This document shows, one piece after another, positions 1 through 7,240 of a stretch of 21,558 nt of DNA (its first letter is position 1; every line of letters begins with the position of its first letter). The position numbers and the translations under genes are program-made. The notes beneath the pieces were generated by a model, which worked only from the letters and a program-made list of their open reading frames with translations, did no database searches and had not been told where the DNA came from. The DNA is taken from NCBI GenBank assembly GCA_002938115.1, contig PTKD01000006.1, positions 1 to 21,558 of the forward strand, read 5' to 3'. The stretch is from Alphaproteobacteria bacterium MarineAlpha9_Bin7 (lineage in GTDB: Bacteria; Pseudomonadota; Alphaproteobacteria; UBA7887).

Positions 1-129
1 GCCCGCCACTCTGAGTCGGATTTTACAGATTTCTCTCCAAGGGGGTCTTTGCTTTGATTGCTCATGATTACCTAAGAATCGAATGGGTATAAACGTTCCT
101 CTATTTTAGCGAATGCTAACAATATCCAC

Positions 130-135
130 TATAAT
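130..135 (+). promoter_or_regulatory. Candidate -10 element upstream of the dehydrogenase operon
   Basis: A perfect TATAAT lies about 95 bp before the first gene in a very AT-rich stretch. No convincing -35 hexamer sits at the right distance (the best, TTAGCG, is weak), so this is only a candidate. The first 227 bases otherwise show no gene that I can support; the upstream neighbour lies outside the window. Confidence 0.3.
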
Positions 136-227
136 AAATCCTACAAAGACGCTTGTTTCAATCTGAAAAGCTATTTGGCCTAATGTAAACTCGAGTCTGA
201 AAGATTTATTATCTCCATCAGGACTAC

Positions 228-1175
228 GTGATTATGACCGTAAAGTTTATCGATTGTCCCGTATTCCTCGCAGATCTATATACGGCCGATCTTCAGATAA
301 TTGTTCCTAATTTACAACTACAAACAGGTGATCCACCGCGCCAAAAGGTTATGAAATTGTTGCGCAATTGTCGATTCGCGATGAATGACCACACGGAGAT
401 GGACGCCCAATTGTTAGCCTCGTGCAAAAAATTAAAGTCGATTATTTTTATGGGCACGGGAGCATCAAGTTATATCGACTTGGGGGCTGCCGAACGATTA
501 GGAATCGGAGTCCGCACAATTAGGGGCTACGGAGATCGGAGTGTAGCGGAGCATGCTATTGCCCTGATGTTTGCGGCCGGACGAAAGATCGCAGAAATGG
601 ATCGAGCTGTCCGTCGTGGCAAGTGGCAGGCGCTAGACTCCATAGAATTCTCTGGCAAAACACTGGGGGTCATCGGGACCGGGGGCATTGGCTCAGAAAC
701 GGTTAGAATTGGATCAGCGCTCGGAATGAAAGTTGTGGCGTGGAATAGAAGTGGGATTGCAGATAGCTTGCCATGTGAGGAACTTCTGCTCGATGAAGTA
801 ATTACTTCTGCTGATGTCGTGACCCTTCATCTCGCTCTTACTCACGAAACGAAAGGCTTGCTAGACGCGCGCCGAATGGCGCTCATGAGTAAAAATGCAA
901 TTTTGATAAATACTGCACGTGGTGGTTTGGTTGATGAACCCGCACTCATTGCAGCTCTGAAGGCGCAGCGTATCTCCCATGCGGCATTAGATGTATTTGC
1001 TGAAGAACCCATGGTCTTTGGACACCCGCTAACGGTTCTCGAAAACGTTACGCTCACCGCACACGCTGGATTTATGACCCGCGAGGCATCGAAGCGCCTT
1101 TTGCGCATGGCATTGGAGGTCTTGGCTGAGGAAATTTCATCGTCTGGTACCGGATCGCAGGGGGAAATATCGTGA
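228..1175 (+). CDS. D-2-hydroxyacid dehydrogenase (NAD-binding, phosphoglycerate dehydrogenase-like)
   Basis: A predicted cytosolic NAD(P)-dependent oxidoreductase that interconverts a D-2-hydroxy acid and its 2-oxo acid; the substrate cannot be told from sequence. The 315 residues fit the family. The nucleotide-binding loop GTGGIG is at residues 150-155. The three catalytic residues appear in their usual settings: Arg231 in NTARGG, Glu260 in DVFAEEP and His279 in TAHAGF. The start is uncertain: GTG at 228 is 4 nt from an AGGA at 220-223, while the in-frame ATG at 234 is 10 nt from it, and either could serve. Its stop overlaps the next start by 4 bp (GTGA), so it is translationally coupled to the enoyl-CoA hydratase. 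Family assignment is firm, substrate unknown. Confidence 0.9.
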   Translation: MIMTVKFIDCPVFLADLYTADLQIIVPNLQLQTGDPPRQKVMKLLRNCRFAMNDHTEMDAQLLASCKKLKSIIFMGTGASSYIDLGAAERLGIGVRTIRGYGDRSVAEHAIALMFAAGRKIAEMDRAVRRGKWQALDSIEFSGKTLGVIGTGGIGSETVRIGSALGMKVVAWNRSGIADSLPCEELLLDEVITSADVVTLHLALTHETKGLLDARRMALMSKNAILINTARGGLVDEPALIAALKAQRISHAALDVFAEEPMVFGHPLTVLENVTLTAHAGFMTREASKRLLRMALEVLAEEISSSGTGSQGEIS

Positions 1176-1930
1176 CGGACCTAATACTTGAAACGACGCC
1201 CCGTCCTGGGGTGACGCAGTTTACTCTTAACCGCCCCAGTAAGCGCAATGCCTTGAGTAACTCTTTGATAGCTGCACTTGCAGAGGCAACAGAACGTGCC
1301 AGGAATTCGGACGACGTGCGGTGCTGCGTGTTGACAGGTGCCGGGGGTGTTTTTTCAGCCGGCGCTGATATCTCCGAAATGGAGGCACAAGGTATAGAGG
1401 CGATCGATAATTCAGAACGTCGGCGTAACTGGGGGACTATCGAAGACTTCCCTAAACCTATAATTGCAGCTGTGGAAGGGTTTGCGTTTGGTGGCGGTCA
1501 TGAACTTGCCATGTTAACGGATTTCGTGGTGGCTGCTGAGGATTCTCAATTTGGCCAGCCCGAAATTAATTTAGGCATTCTCCCTGGTGATGGTGCAACG
1601 CAGAGGCTGACTCGTGTCAGTGGCAAAGGATTGGCCATGCGAATGATGCTGACCGGAGAGCCGATCGACGCAGCAACAGCTCATTTTGCAGGACTAATAA
1701 CGGAGTTGACCCCACCTGGCAAAGCGCTTGAGCGTGCCTTGGACTTGGCAACGACTATAGGGGAAAGAAATTCCATTGGCGCGATGCTAGTCAAGCAAAC
1801 GGTGAAAGCGGCTTACGAAACGAACATGACTGCTGGACTAGAGGTGGAACGACAAGCTATTCGACTTGCGTTTGCGCGTGGTGCACACGTTGAGGGTATG
1901 CGCCAATTCTTGAATAAAAAACGGACCTAA
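1172..1930 (+). CDS. Enoyl-CoA hydratase/isomerase family protein (crotonase fold)
   Basis: A crotonase-superfamily enzyme, probably hydrating a 2-enoyl-CoA in acid catabolism. The 252-residue length is typical. The oxyanion-hole segment GAGGVFSAGADIS is near residues 56-68 and the second one, FAFGGGHELAM, near 104-114. Both glutamates that act as acid and base in classical enoyl-CoA hydratase are present, Glu111 (GGGHELA) and Glu131 (FGQPEINLG), so ordinary hydratase activity is plausible. The GTG start at 1172 overlaps the preceding stop and is preceded by AGGGGGAA at 1159-1166. With the 2-hydroxyacid dehydrogenase it forms a two-gene operon. The true acyl-CoA substrate is not deducible. 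Confidence 0.9.
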   Translation: MTDLILETTPRPGVTQFTLNRPSKRNALSNSLIAALAEATERARNSDDVRCCVLTGAGGVFSAGADISEMEAQGIEAIDNSERRRNWGTIEDFPKPIIAAVEGFAFGGGHELAMLTDFVVAAEDSQFGQPEINLGILPGDGATQRLTRVSGKGLAMRMMLTGEPIDAATAHFAGLITELTPPGKALERALDLATTIGERNSIGAMLVKQTVKAAYETNMTAGLEVERQAIRLAFARGAHVEGMRQFLNKKRT

Positions 1931-2015
1931 ATTCAATGAGAAGTTATGCGCACAAGGGATGTTACTTGTTTCGAGGGCTCGAAAATGCCGCAAGGATTAA
2001 AAACTACAGATAATA

Positions 2016-3059
2016 TTAATTCGGCAATTGCCAACCGGGATGATTGGAAAAGATGTCAAACAGAGTTGGGGACATCATCTCAGGCCTCCACGAACTTTCG
2101 AGCGCGTTGAGGACGAGCCCACGAATTTCATCGAGTTCGAAATGAAACATTTCGACAAGTTGGACATACTCGTCCACCAGTCTGTTGTGGAACATTCCAG
2201 GGTCATCAGTATTGATAGTCACCAACAGTCCTTGATCCCAATAGCGCCGCACAGGGTGATCGACAAGAGATTTAATCACACCAGTTGCAACATTGGAAAG
2301 TGGACAGAGCTCGAGAGGTATTCTCTGTTCGTTGAGCAATTTCAAAAGTGCGGGATCTTCCTCGGCCCTAGTGGCATGTCCAAGTCGGTCAACTTGAAGC
2401 GAAACAACTGCGCTTCGCACACTATCTGACCCGGAAGCTTCTCCAGCGTGTGCGCTTGTTTTAAATCCCAAGCGACGAGCTTCGGCATACACTTCTGCAA
2501 AAGGTTCGGGAGGGAAACGATGTTCCGACCCACCTATCCCTATACCAACGATTCCGTGATGGCGTGCAGCAGCTGCCTCATTTAGGGTGAGTGCCGCTTG
2601 ACTCGGGCCGTGATCTCGGACCAGGTCAGCGATCAGCCATATTTCGCATCCGGAGATTTTGTCTAACCCTTTTCGAATAGCTGCAGCGAGTTCTGCGGGT
2701 TCTAGACCTCGGTCCGCAAATCGCGAGGGGGAAAAGAAAAGCTCCGCATATAGAATGTTTTGCTTGAAGAGATCATGTGCGACTTTTTCTGCAATGAAAG
2801 TAAAATCATCGTAGGTACGGAGGAAGCTATTTTTCCAGATCCATGTTTCGATAAAATCAGGAAAGTCTGCATAGGTCAGTCGTTGACGTAAATGCAGCTC
2901 AGTTGGGACTGATGGATCGCCGCCGTATTTCTGAATGAGAGTCCATAGGGCATGTAGAGGGATTGCCCCTTCGAGATGCAAGTGCAGCTCCGCCTTAGGC
3001 AAGCTGTTAAGCCAACGACGTAATTTTTGTCCGTGAGTATGCTTAGGCAGAGAATTCAT
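2016..3059 (-). CDS. Adenosine deaminase family protein
   Basis: A zinc-dependent amidohydrolase of the adenosine/adenine deaminase family, predicted to convert adenosine (or a related purine) to its 6-oxo form and ammonia in purine salvage or catabolism. The 347-residue length fits. Family motifs appear in order: the metal ligands HLHLEG near residues 26-31, SAHAGEASG with the proton-shuttling Glu, LGHATRAEEDP, ELCPLSN and the metal/catalytic pair in TINTDDPGMF. The usual GHG reads GHA here, a mild departure that could shift substrate preference. It starts 8 bp after the stop of the upstream Gfo/Idh/MocA gene on the same strand, so the two form an operon. A short NSLPK segment occurs twice near the N terminus (residues 2-6 and 18-22). 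Adenine or N6-substituted adenine deaminase activity cannot be excluded. Confidence 0.85.
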   Translation of the reverse strand: MNSLPKHTHGQKLRRWLNSLPKAELHLHLEGAIPLHALWTLIQKYGGDPSVPTELHLRQRLTYADFPDFIETWIWKNSFLRTYDDFTFIAEKVAHDLFKQNILYAELFFSPSRFADRGLEPAELAAAIRKGLDKISGCEIWLIADLVRDHGPSQAALTLNEAAAARHHGIVGIGIGGSEHRFPPEPFAEVYAEARRLGFKTSAHAGEASGSDSVRSAVVSLQVDRLGHATRAEEDPALLKLLNEQRIPLELCPLSNVATGVIKSLVDHPVRRYWDQGLLVTINTDDPGMFHNRLVDEYVQLVEMFHFELDEIRGLVLNALESSWRPEMMSPTLFDIFSNHPGWQLPN

Positions 3060-3067
3060 GTAGCCAT

Positions 3068-4084
3068 CTATCTGTTATTGCCGACTGTTTCCCAAGAATG
3101 GGATTTCCCAGATTGAAAAATGGCGTCGATGACCTCCATATTTAAAACCGCGTCCTCAAGCGGGAAATCACCGACGGTCCTTGTGCGTAGCCGGCTAGAA
3201 AAATCTTCCCCTTGTAACATATATTGGTCTGTTGCCTCGAACTCCTCGGTCTCCCCAACGGGTGCGCCTGGATAGATGTTGGCTCCGATTTCGATACGTG
3301 CGCGCCAGTCGCCAGGCATCGCAAACGGACAGTCCACCCGAAGCCAACTCTTTGTTCCAAAAATAACAAGGCCCTGGTACCGTGCCATTTGAGTTCCGCA
3401 AAGAAAGCTTGCCTGGCGACCTCCTCCAAAATCCATGATCGCGCCGGTCAATCGATCAGTCTCGTACGTGGGATCGTAGTCTATGATTGCACATACACGG
3501 CTTGGTGCACATTCAAAGGCGTAGCGGGTTAACGTGATGCAGTAGCTGCCAATATCGTAGAGCCCTCCACCGCCAATTTTCACTTGGTTCCGAACATCCA
3601 TAGGGTCGACATTGTGATAGCTGAAGGCGGCTTGTACAGCACGTACTTCACCGATCTTCCCTCCATTTAACAATGCCCGCACTTTTTTCCACTGTGGGTG
3701 GTGTCGTGGCATAAAAGCCTCTTCGATTAAAACACCGCACTTATCTCTTGTCGTAATGAGATCCCGCGCTTCACTTGCGGTCATTGCAATTGGTTTCTCA
3801 CACAGTACATGTTTTCCAGCCTCTGCTGCTCGAATGCTCCAAGGCACATGCAAATGGTTGGGCAATGGGTTGTAGACCGCTTCTATTTCTGGGTCAGCAA
3901 TGAGTTCCTCGTAGGAGTCATAGCTGTTTTTGATTCCCAACTCATCGGCTGCTTTTCGAGCTTTGGTTGGATCACGCGAGGCTATTCCTCGGATATCGCA
4001 GAGTTGACTTTGTTGCATTGCGGGGATCACTCGTTCACGTCCGATTTTTGCCGTACTAAGTACCCCCCATCGGACTGGATTCAT
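3068..4084 (-). CDS. Gfo/Idh/MocA family oxidoreductase
   Basis: A predicted NAD(P)-dependent dehydrogenase of the glucose-fructose oxidoreductase/inositol dehydrogenase family, usually acting on sugars, inositols or their acids in the cytosol. The 338-residue length is typical. The N terminus has a Rossmann start (GVLSTAKIGRERVIPAM), the family lysine is in CEKPIAM near residue 97, and GGGLYDIGSYCI is the conserved segment of the C-terminal substrate domain. It is first in a minus-strand operon with the adenosine deaminase-like gene, which might suggest nucleoside or ribose-derivative metabolism, though that is only inference. Its start faces the divergent region carrying the paired AAACGTTT palindromes. 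The ribosome site (AGGTAG) is weak. Substrate unknown. Confidence 0.88.
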   Translation of the reverse strand: MNPVRWGVLSTAKIGRERVIPAMQQSQLCDIRGIASRDPTKARKAADELGIKNSYDSYEELIADPEIEAVYNPLPNHLHVPWSIRAAEAGKHVLCEKPIAMTASEARDLITTRDKCGVLIEEAFMPRHHPQWKKVRALLNGGKIGEVRAVQAAFSYHNVDPMDVRNQVKIGGGGLYDIGSYCITLTRYAFECAPSRVCAIIDYDPTYETDRLTGAIMDFGGGRQASFLCGTQMARYQGLVIFGTKSWLRVDCPFAMPGDWRARIEIGANIYPGAPVGETEEFEATDQYMLQGEDFSSRLRTRTVGDFPLEDAVLNMEVIDAIFQSGKSHSWETVGNNR

Positions 4085-4183
4085 GACTGTCTACCTTTAA
4101 CTTGGTTGTTTGTTGCCAATTCAAATAGTGTTTTGATGAAAACGATTACAGCGATATGAGAAACATTATATAGGCTCATAGCC

Positions 4184-4202
4184 AAACGTTTAGCAAACGT
4201 TT
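4184..4202. promoter_or_regulatory. Paired AAACGTTT palindromes, candidate operator
   Basis: Two identical perfect 8-bp palindromes, AAACGTTT at 4184-4191 and 4195-4202, are separated by AGC. Their centres are 11 bp apart, about one helical turn. They sit in the 301-bp gap between the divergent Gfo/Idh/MocA gene and 4-hydroxyproline epimerase. LacI-family operators often have a central CG flanked by A/T runs, so binding by such a regulator is possible, but no LacI-type gene is in the window. The rest of the gap shows only the promoter at 4325-4352. Confidence 0.4.
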
Positions 4203-4324
4203 CGAATGGGCCATGTCAGATAAAAAAGAGGAGGCGCCGCGCGGTGTTGGCTTTTCCCATTTTGTGACTCGAAATAACTGCAGGTCACTCATGTCTCTTA
4301 GATGGCTACGTCTATCTGGCTGGA

Positions 4325-4352
4325 TTGTGAGTTTTTTATGTTAGGATAGAAT
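4325..4352 (+). promoter_or_regulatory. Candidate sigma70-type promoter for 4-hydroxyproline epimerase
   Basis: TTGTGA at 4325-4330 and TAGAAT at 4347-4352 are separated by 16 bp, close to consensus spacing. Transcription would start near 4359, leaving a leader of about 25 nt before the ATG at 4386. Inferred from sequence only. Confidence 0.45.
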
Positions 4353-4385
4353 AATTTCGGGATAACCGTTGACTCGTACGCTGAG

Positions 4386-5393
4386 ATGGACAGTAAACGT
4401 TATACCTTTTCATGTGTTGATGCGCATACTTGTGGCAATCCAGTACGAGTGGTTATCGAAGGCGCCCCTACACTTATCGGTGCCAACATGAGTTCGAGGC
4501 GCCAGGATTTTATTTCTCGATTCGACTGGGTTCGTACGTCTTTGATGTACGAACCACGCGGTCATGATTTGATGTCAGGCGCGGTGCTGTATCCTCCTAT
4601 TCGAGATGATTGTGATCTTGGCCTAATCTACATCGAGACCTCTGGATGCTTGCCAATGTGTGGGCATGGGACCATCGGCACGGTGACTGCCGTCATTGAG
4701 AATGATCTCGTGAATCCTATGCGAGATGGTCAACTGAGGTTGGATACCCCCGCCGGTTTGGTTATCGCAAAATATAAACTTGAGAAAGATTATGTTGAAT
4801 CAGTGCAAATTGAGAATGTTCCAAGTTACCTGCATGAAACGGACGTTATGTTAGATTGTCCCGGGCTTGGAAGACTTAAGTGCGATATTGCGTATGGCGG
4901 AAATTTTTATGCAATCGTTGAACCCCAAAAAGGGTGTCACGCGCTCAATAGTTTGAGTACAACAGAGATCAAGAAATTCAGCCCAATTGTTCGTTCGCAC
5001 GTGAACGATTTGCTCGATGTTAGGCACCCTTTAGATGCAAGCATCCGTGGAGTCAGTCATGTTATGTGGACAGGAGACCCTTCCCAATCTATTGCCGACA
5101 ATCGCAATGCGGTTTTTTACGGTACTGCAGCAATAGATCGATCGCCGTGCGGTACGGGCACCTCGGCGAGGATGGCACAGCTTGCCGCGCGCGGTGACTT
5201 GCGTAACGGAGACAAATTTGTGCACGAAAGCATTATTGGCAGTCTGTTTGAGGGTATAATGCTCGGGGAAACCACGGTAGGGAGATTTCCCGCTATTCTT
5301 TCGGCCGTGTCCGGTTGGGCGCGGGTCACAGGCCAGAACAAAATTTTCGTGGATGATCGTGATCCATATCACCATGGCTTTAAAGTGACATAA
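4386..5393 (+). CDS. 4-hydroxyproline 2-epimerase (proline racemase family)
   Basis: A cofactor-independent epimerase predicted to convert trans-4-hydroxy-L-proline to cis-4-hydroxy-D-proline, the first step of hydroxyproline catabolism. Both catalytic cysteines are present: Cys92 in PMCGHGTIG and Cys255 in DRSPCGTGTSA. This argues against the trans-3-hydroxyproline dehydratase branch, where the second cysteine is replaced. The N-terminal DAHTCGNPVR and the C-terminal IFVDDRDPYHHGF strongly resemble characterised alphaproteobacterial 4-hydroxyproline epimerases as I recall them. The 335-residue length is normal. The ribosome site is poor (GAG directly before the ATG). The usual partners (D-hydroxyproline oxidase, pyrroline-4-hydroxy-2-carboxylate deaminase, ketoglutarate semialdehyde dehydrogenase) are not adjacent. 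Proline racemase activity remains an alternative. Confidence 0.88.
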   Translation: MDSKRYTFSCVDAHTCGNPVRVVIEGAPTLIGANMSSRRQDFISRFDWVRTSLMYEPRGHDLMSGAVLYPPIRDDCDLGLIYIETSGCLPMCGHGTIGTVTAVIENDLVNPMRDGQLRLDTPAGLVIAKYKLEKDYVESVQIENVPSYLHETDVMLDCPGLGRLKCDIAYGGNFYAIVEPQKGCHALNSLSTTEIKKFSPIVRSHVNDLLDVRHPLDASIRGVSHVMWTGDPSQSIADNRNAVFYGTAAIDRSPCGTGTSARMAQLAARGDLRNGDKFVHESIIGSLFEGIMLGETTVGRFPAILSAVSGWARVTGQNKIFVDDRDPYHHGFKVT

Positions 5394-5616
5394 CCAACCG
5401 ATCCAGAAGGTCGCTGCAAACGACTTAGGCAGGGATTGCTTTTAAGATTCCGCACAAAATGAATGATGTGACCACTTCTTGATATTCACCGCGTTCCTTG
5501 TGGCATTGTGGCGTTCGTCGGTTACAATGTTGGGGCCTATTTATGTGGAGGATATTATGAGAGCAGTGGCGAAGTAAAACCACATACTGGTTGATGAGAT
5601 ACGGGAGCAATTTACG
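5394..5616 (+). other. Intergenic leader with an in-frame hexapeptide ORF
   Basis: This 223-bp gap contains GGAGGA at 5547-5552, then an ATG at 5557 opening a six-codon ORF (MRAVAK) that ends in TAA at 5575-5577. That ATG is in the same frame as the crotonase start at 5617, and apart from the one TAA the frame is open through. A short leader peptide or a truncated former N terminus are both possible. A TACAAT at 5523-5528 could be a -10 element, with only a loosely placed TTGTGG upstream. Confidence 0.3.
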
Positions 5617-6456
5617 ATGACATATAGCGATATATTATATGATGTTGACGATAACGTGGCCACGATTACGCTCAATCGACCAGATCGCTTGAATGCTTGG
5701 TCTAGGGATATGGAAGGTGACGTACGACGGGCGATGGAAGTGGCGGGCGCCGATGAAGGTGTACGCGCAATTATTGTGACGGGTGCTGGGCGTGGTTTTT
5801 GTGCGGGTGCCGATATGTCGATACTGAGCGCCTCTAGTGACGAAGATAGTGACAGTAGACGTGAGACCGACCGCAATCGTCTTTATCATGAGCCGATGGC
5901 TTGCCAACTAGAACTCCCAAGTGATTACAATATGCGCTACACATATTTCACCGCTACCCCAAAGCCCGTGATCGCCGCGATCAACGGCCCGTGCGCCGGG
6001 CTTGGGTTTGTTATGGCGTTATTTTGTGATGTTCGCTTTGTCTCTGAAAAGGCTGTGTTCACCACAGCGTTCGCCAGGAGAGGGCTAATCGCGGAGCATG
6101 GTATTGATTGGATTTTACCACGGGTTGTTGGCTTGCCCAATGCGCTCGACTTACTACTTTCAGCTCGGAAAATACCGGCGGAAGAAGCATTTCAAATGGG
6201 GCTGGCTAGCAAGGTTTTCCCACACGAAGAGTTGATGGGTGGGGTTCTGGCATATGCAAAGGAGCTAGCTGTAATGGTATCGCCGCGCTCTATGCGAGTT
6301 ATGAAGGAGCAGGTGTATCGAACCCAGGGCACGTCACTGTCGGAATCTGTGAATCGGGGCTTCGATGAAATGTATGATAGTTTAGACAGCGATGATTTTA
6401 GGGAAGGTGTGGCGCATTTTGTAGAAAAACGCGCGCCTTCATTCAGTGGACAGTAG
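5617..6456 (+). CDS. Crotonase-superfamily (enoyl-CoA hydratase-like) protein with non-classical active site
   Basis: A crotonase-fold protein of 279 residues. The first oxyanion-hole segment GAGRGFCAGADMS is clear near residues 56-68, and the second is GPCAGLGFVMALFCD near 124-138. At the positions of the two catalytic glutamates of classical enoyl-CoA hydratase this protein has FVMA in place of CELA, and RRGLIAEHGIDW in place of the QPEI segment. Simple water addition by the textbook mechanism is therefore doubtful. Glu160 in AEHG may supply an acid/base, as in other crotonases that moved this residue. An insertion rich in Ser, Asp and Glu (about residues 70-90) follows the first loop. The ATG at 5617 has GGGAG at 5603-5607. 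It seems to be a single-gene unit. Confidence 0.85.
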   Translation: MTYSDILYDVDDNVATITLNRPDRLNAWSRDMEGDVRRAMEVAGADEGVRAIIVTGAGRGFCAGADMSILSASSDEDSDSRRETDRNRLYHEPMACQLELPSDYNMRYTYFTATPKPVIAAINGPCAGLGFVMALFCDVRFVSEKAVFTTAFARRGLIAEHGIDWILPRVVGLPNALDLLLSARKIPAEEAFQMGLASKVFPHEELMGGVLAYAKELAVMVSPRSMRVMKEQVYRTQGTSLSESVNRGFDEMYDSLDSDDFREGVAHFVEKRAPSFSGQ

Positions 6457-6458
6457 AG

Positions 6459-6472
6459 CCAAAAGTTTTTGG
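6459..6472. repeat. Short perfect inverted repeat after the crotonase gene
   Basis: CCAAAA and TTTTGG flank a GT dinucleotide, 3 nt after the crotonase stop. The arms are too AT-rich and the loop too short for a convincing intrinsic terminator; a protein binding site ahead of the next operon is an alternative. Confidence 0.3.
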
Positions 6473-6585
6473 TTGCATATAACTACTTAGCAATCATTAT
6501 ACGTCCAATCGGAAACACTGACGGGGCGTATGTGTCGGCCGTCGCGTCGTCCGACATCGCTAAATGATATAGAGGAGCGAGACAC

Positions 6586-6681
6586 ATGAAAAATCCCCTT
6601 GAGTCCTTGCCGATGACAATCGGAATGGGTTTGGTAATCACGGTGATCATGGTCCTATTAGTTCAGGCGATCGGTTCTTAG
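6586..6681 (+). CDS. 31-residue single-pass membrane miniprotein
   Basis: A short ORF from ATG 6586 to TAG 6679-6681. It is preceded by a strong, well-placed ribosome site (AGAGGAG at 6571-6577). After a polar start (MKNPLESLP) it encodes one hydrophobic segment of about 20 residues (from Met10 to Ala28) ending in IGS. This composition fits a single transmembrane helix. It lies 27 bp before the PuuD-like membrane protein and probably shares its transcript, suggesting a small subunit or stabilising peptide for that protein, as with other miniproteins accompanying membrane oxidases. I do not recognise a family. The good ribosome site, membrane-like composition and tight linkage argue for a real gene, but its length makes this uncertain. 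Confidence 0.6.
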   Translation: MKNPLESLPMTIGMGLVITVIMVLLVQAIGS

Positions 6682-6708
6682 GGACACTGCGAGGCAGGAG
6701 TTAAAGTT

Positions 6709-7221
6709 ATGGAAGATGGTTCCTGGTTAGTATTTGCTATCCGCTGGTTGCATGTACTTAGCGGCGTAATGTGGATTGGCTTGCTGTGGTATTTCAATTT
6801 TGTTCAGATACCGAGTATGCCAAAGATACCCGATGAGCAAAAACCTGCTATCGGCAAGGTTATTGCTCCCGAAGCGTTGTTCTGGTTCCGCTGGTCTGCT
6901 TTGTTTACTGTTGTATTTGGGGCACTGCTTGCGTTGATGAACGGTTATTTGGTCGAAGGTTTGTTGCTTGGTATCGTCAGTCAGGTCTCGGGCCATACCA
7001 TGATCGGATTTGGGATGTGGTTGGGTTTGATCATGGCATTTAACGTCTGGTTTGTGATTTGGCCAAATCAGCAAAAGGCACTTGGCATGGTGGCTGTGGA
7101 GGCAGATGAGAAGGCTAAAGCAGCACGTACCGCAATGCTGTTTTCTCGCACGAACACGATGTTGTCGTTACCTATGCTCTACGCGATGGTAGCAGCTCAA
7201 AATCTGTTCCGTATTTCTTAG
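6709..7221 (+). CDS. Four-helix membrane protein resembling the PuuD urate hydroxylase membrane domain
   Basis: A 170-residue integral membrane protein with four hydrophobic segments (about residues 6-33, 57-80, 84-117 and 148-167). The opening RWLHVLSGVMWIG, with His15, and later SGHTMIGFGMWLG, with His96, resemble the N-terminal membrane domain of bacterial urate hydroxylase PuuD (Urate_ox_N family). Conserved histidines in helices hint at haem or metal binding. Full-length PuuD has a C-terminal cytochrome c domain, and no CXXCH occurs here, so this is a stand-alone membrane domain whose activity is unproven. Such proteins are sometimes misannotated as NusG antitermination factors, which this is not. 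The ribosome site CAGGAG (6695-6700) is well placed. It is probably co-transcribed with the 31-residue miniprotein and is followed by a strong terminator. Confidence 0.75.
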   Translation: MEDGSWLVFAIRWLHVLSGVMWIGLLWYFNFVQIPSMPKIPDEQKPAIGKVIAPEALFWFRWSALFTVVFGALLALMNGYLVEGLLLGIVSQVSGHTMIGFGMWLGLIMAFNVWFVIWPNQQKALGMVAVEADEKAKAARTAMLFSRTNTMLSLPMLYAMVAAQNLFRIS

Positions 7222-7240
7222 TTCACGTTTCTGTGTATTA

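Noticed and set aside
1969..1984. Inverted repeat TTTCGAG-GG-CTCGAAA between the convergent hydratase and deaminase genes.
   Set aside because: The loop is too short and there is no U-run, so a terminator is not supported; it may be chance.
2028..2429. 133-codon plus-strand ORF opposite the adenosine deaminase gene.
   Set aside because: Antisense to a motif-complete enzyme; no family features.
6533..6556. TGTCGG/CCGACA hairpin upstream of the 31-residue miniprotein.
   Set aside because: Only six base pairs with a 12-nt loop and no further structure, so a riboswitch or attenuator cannot be claimed.
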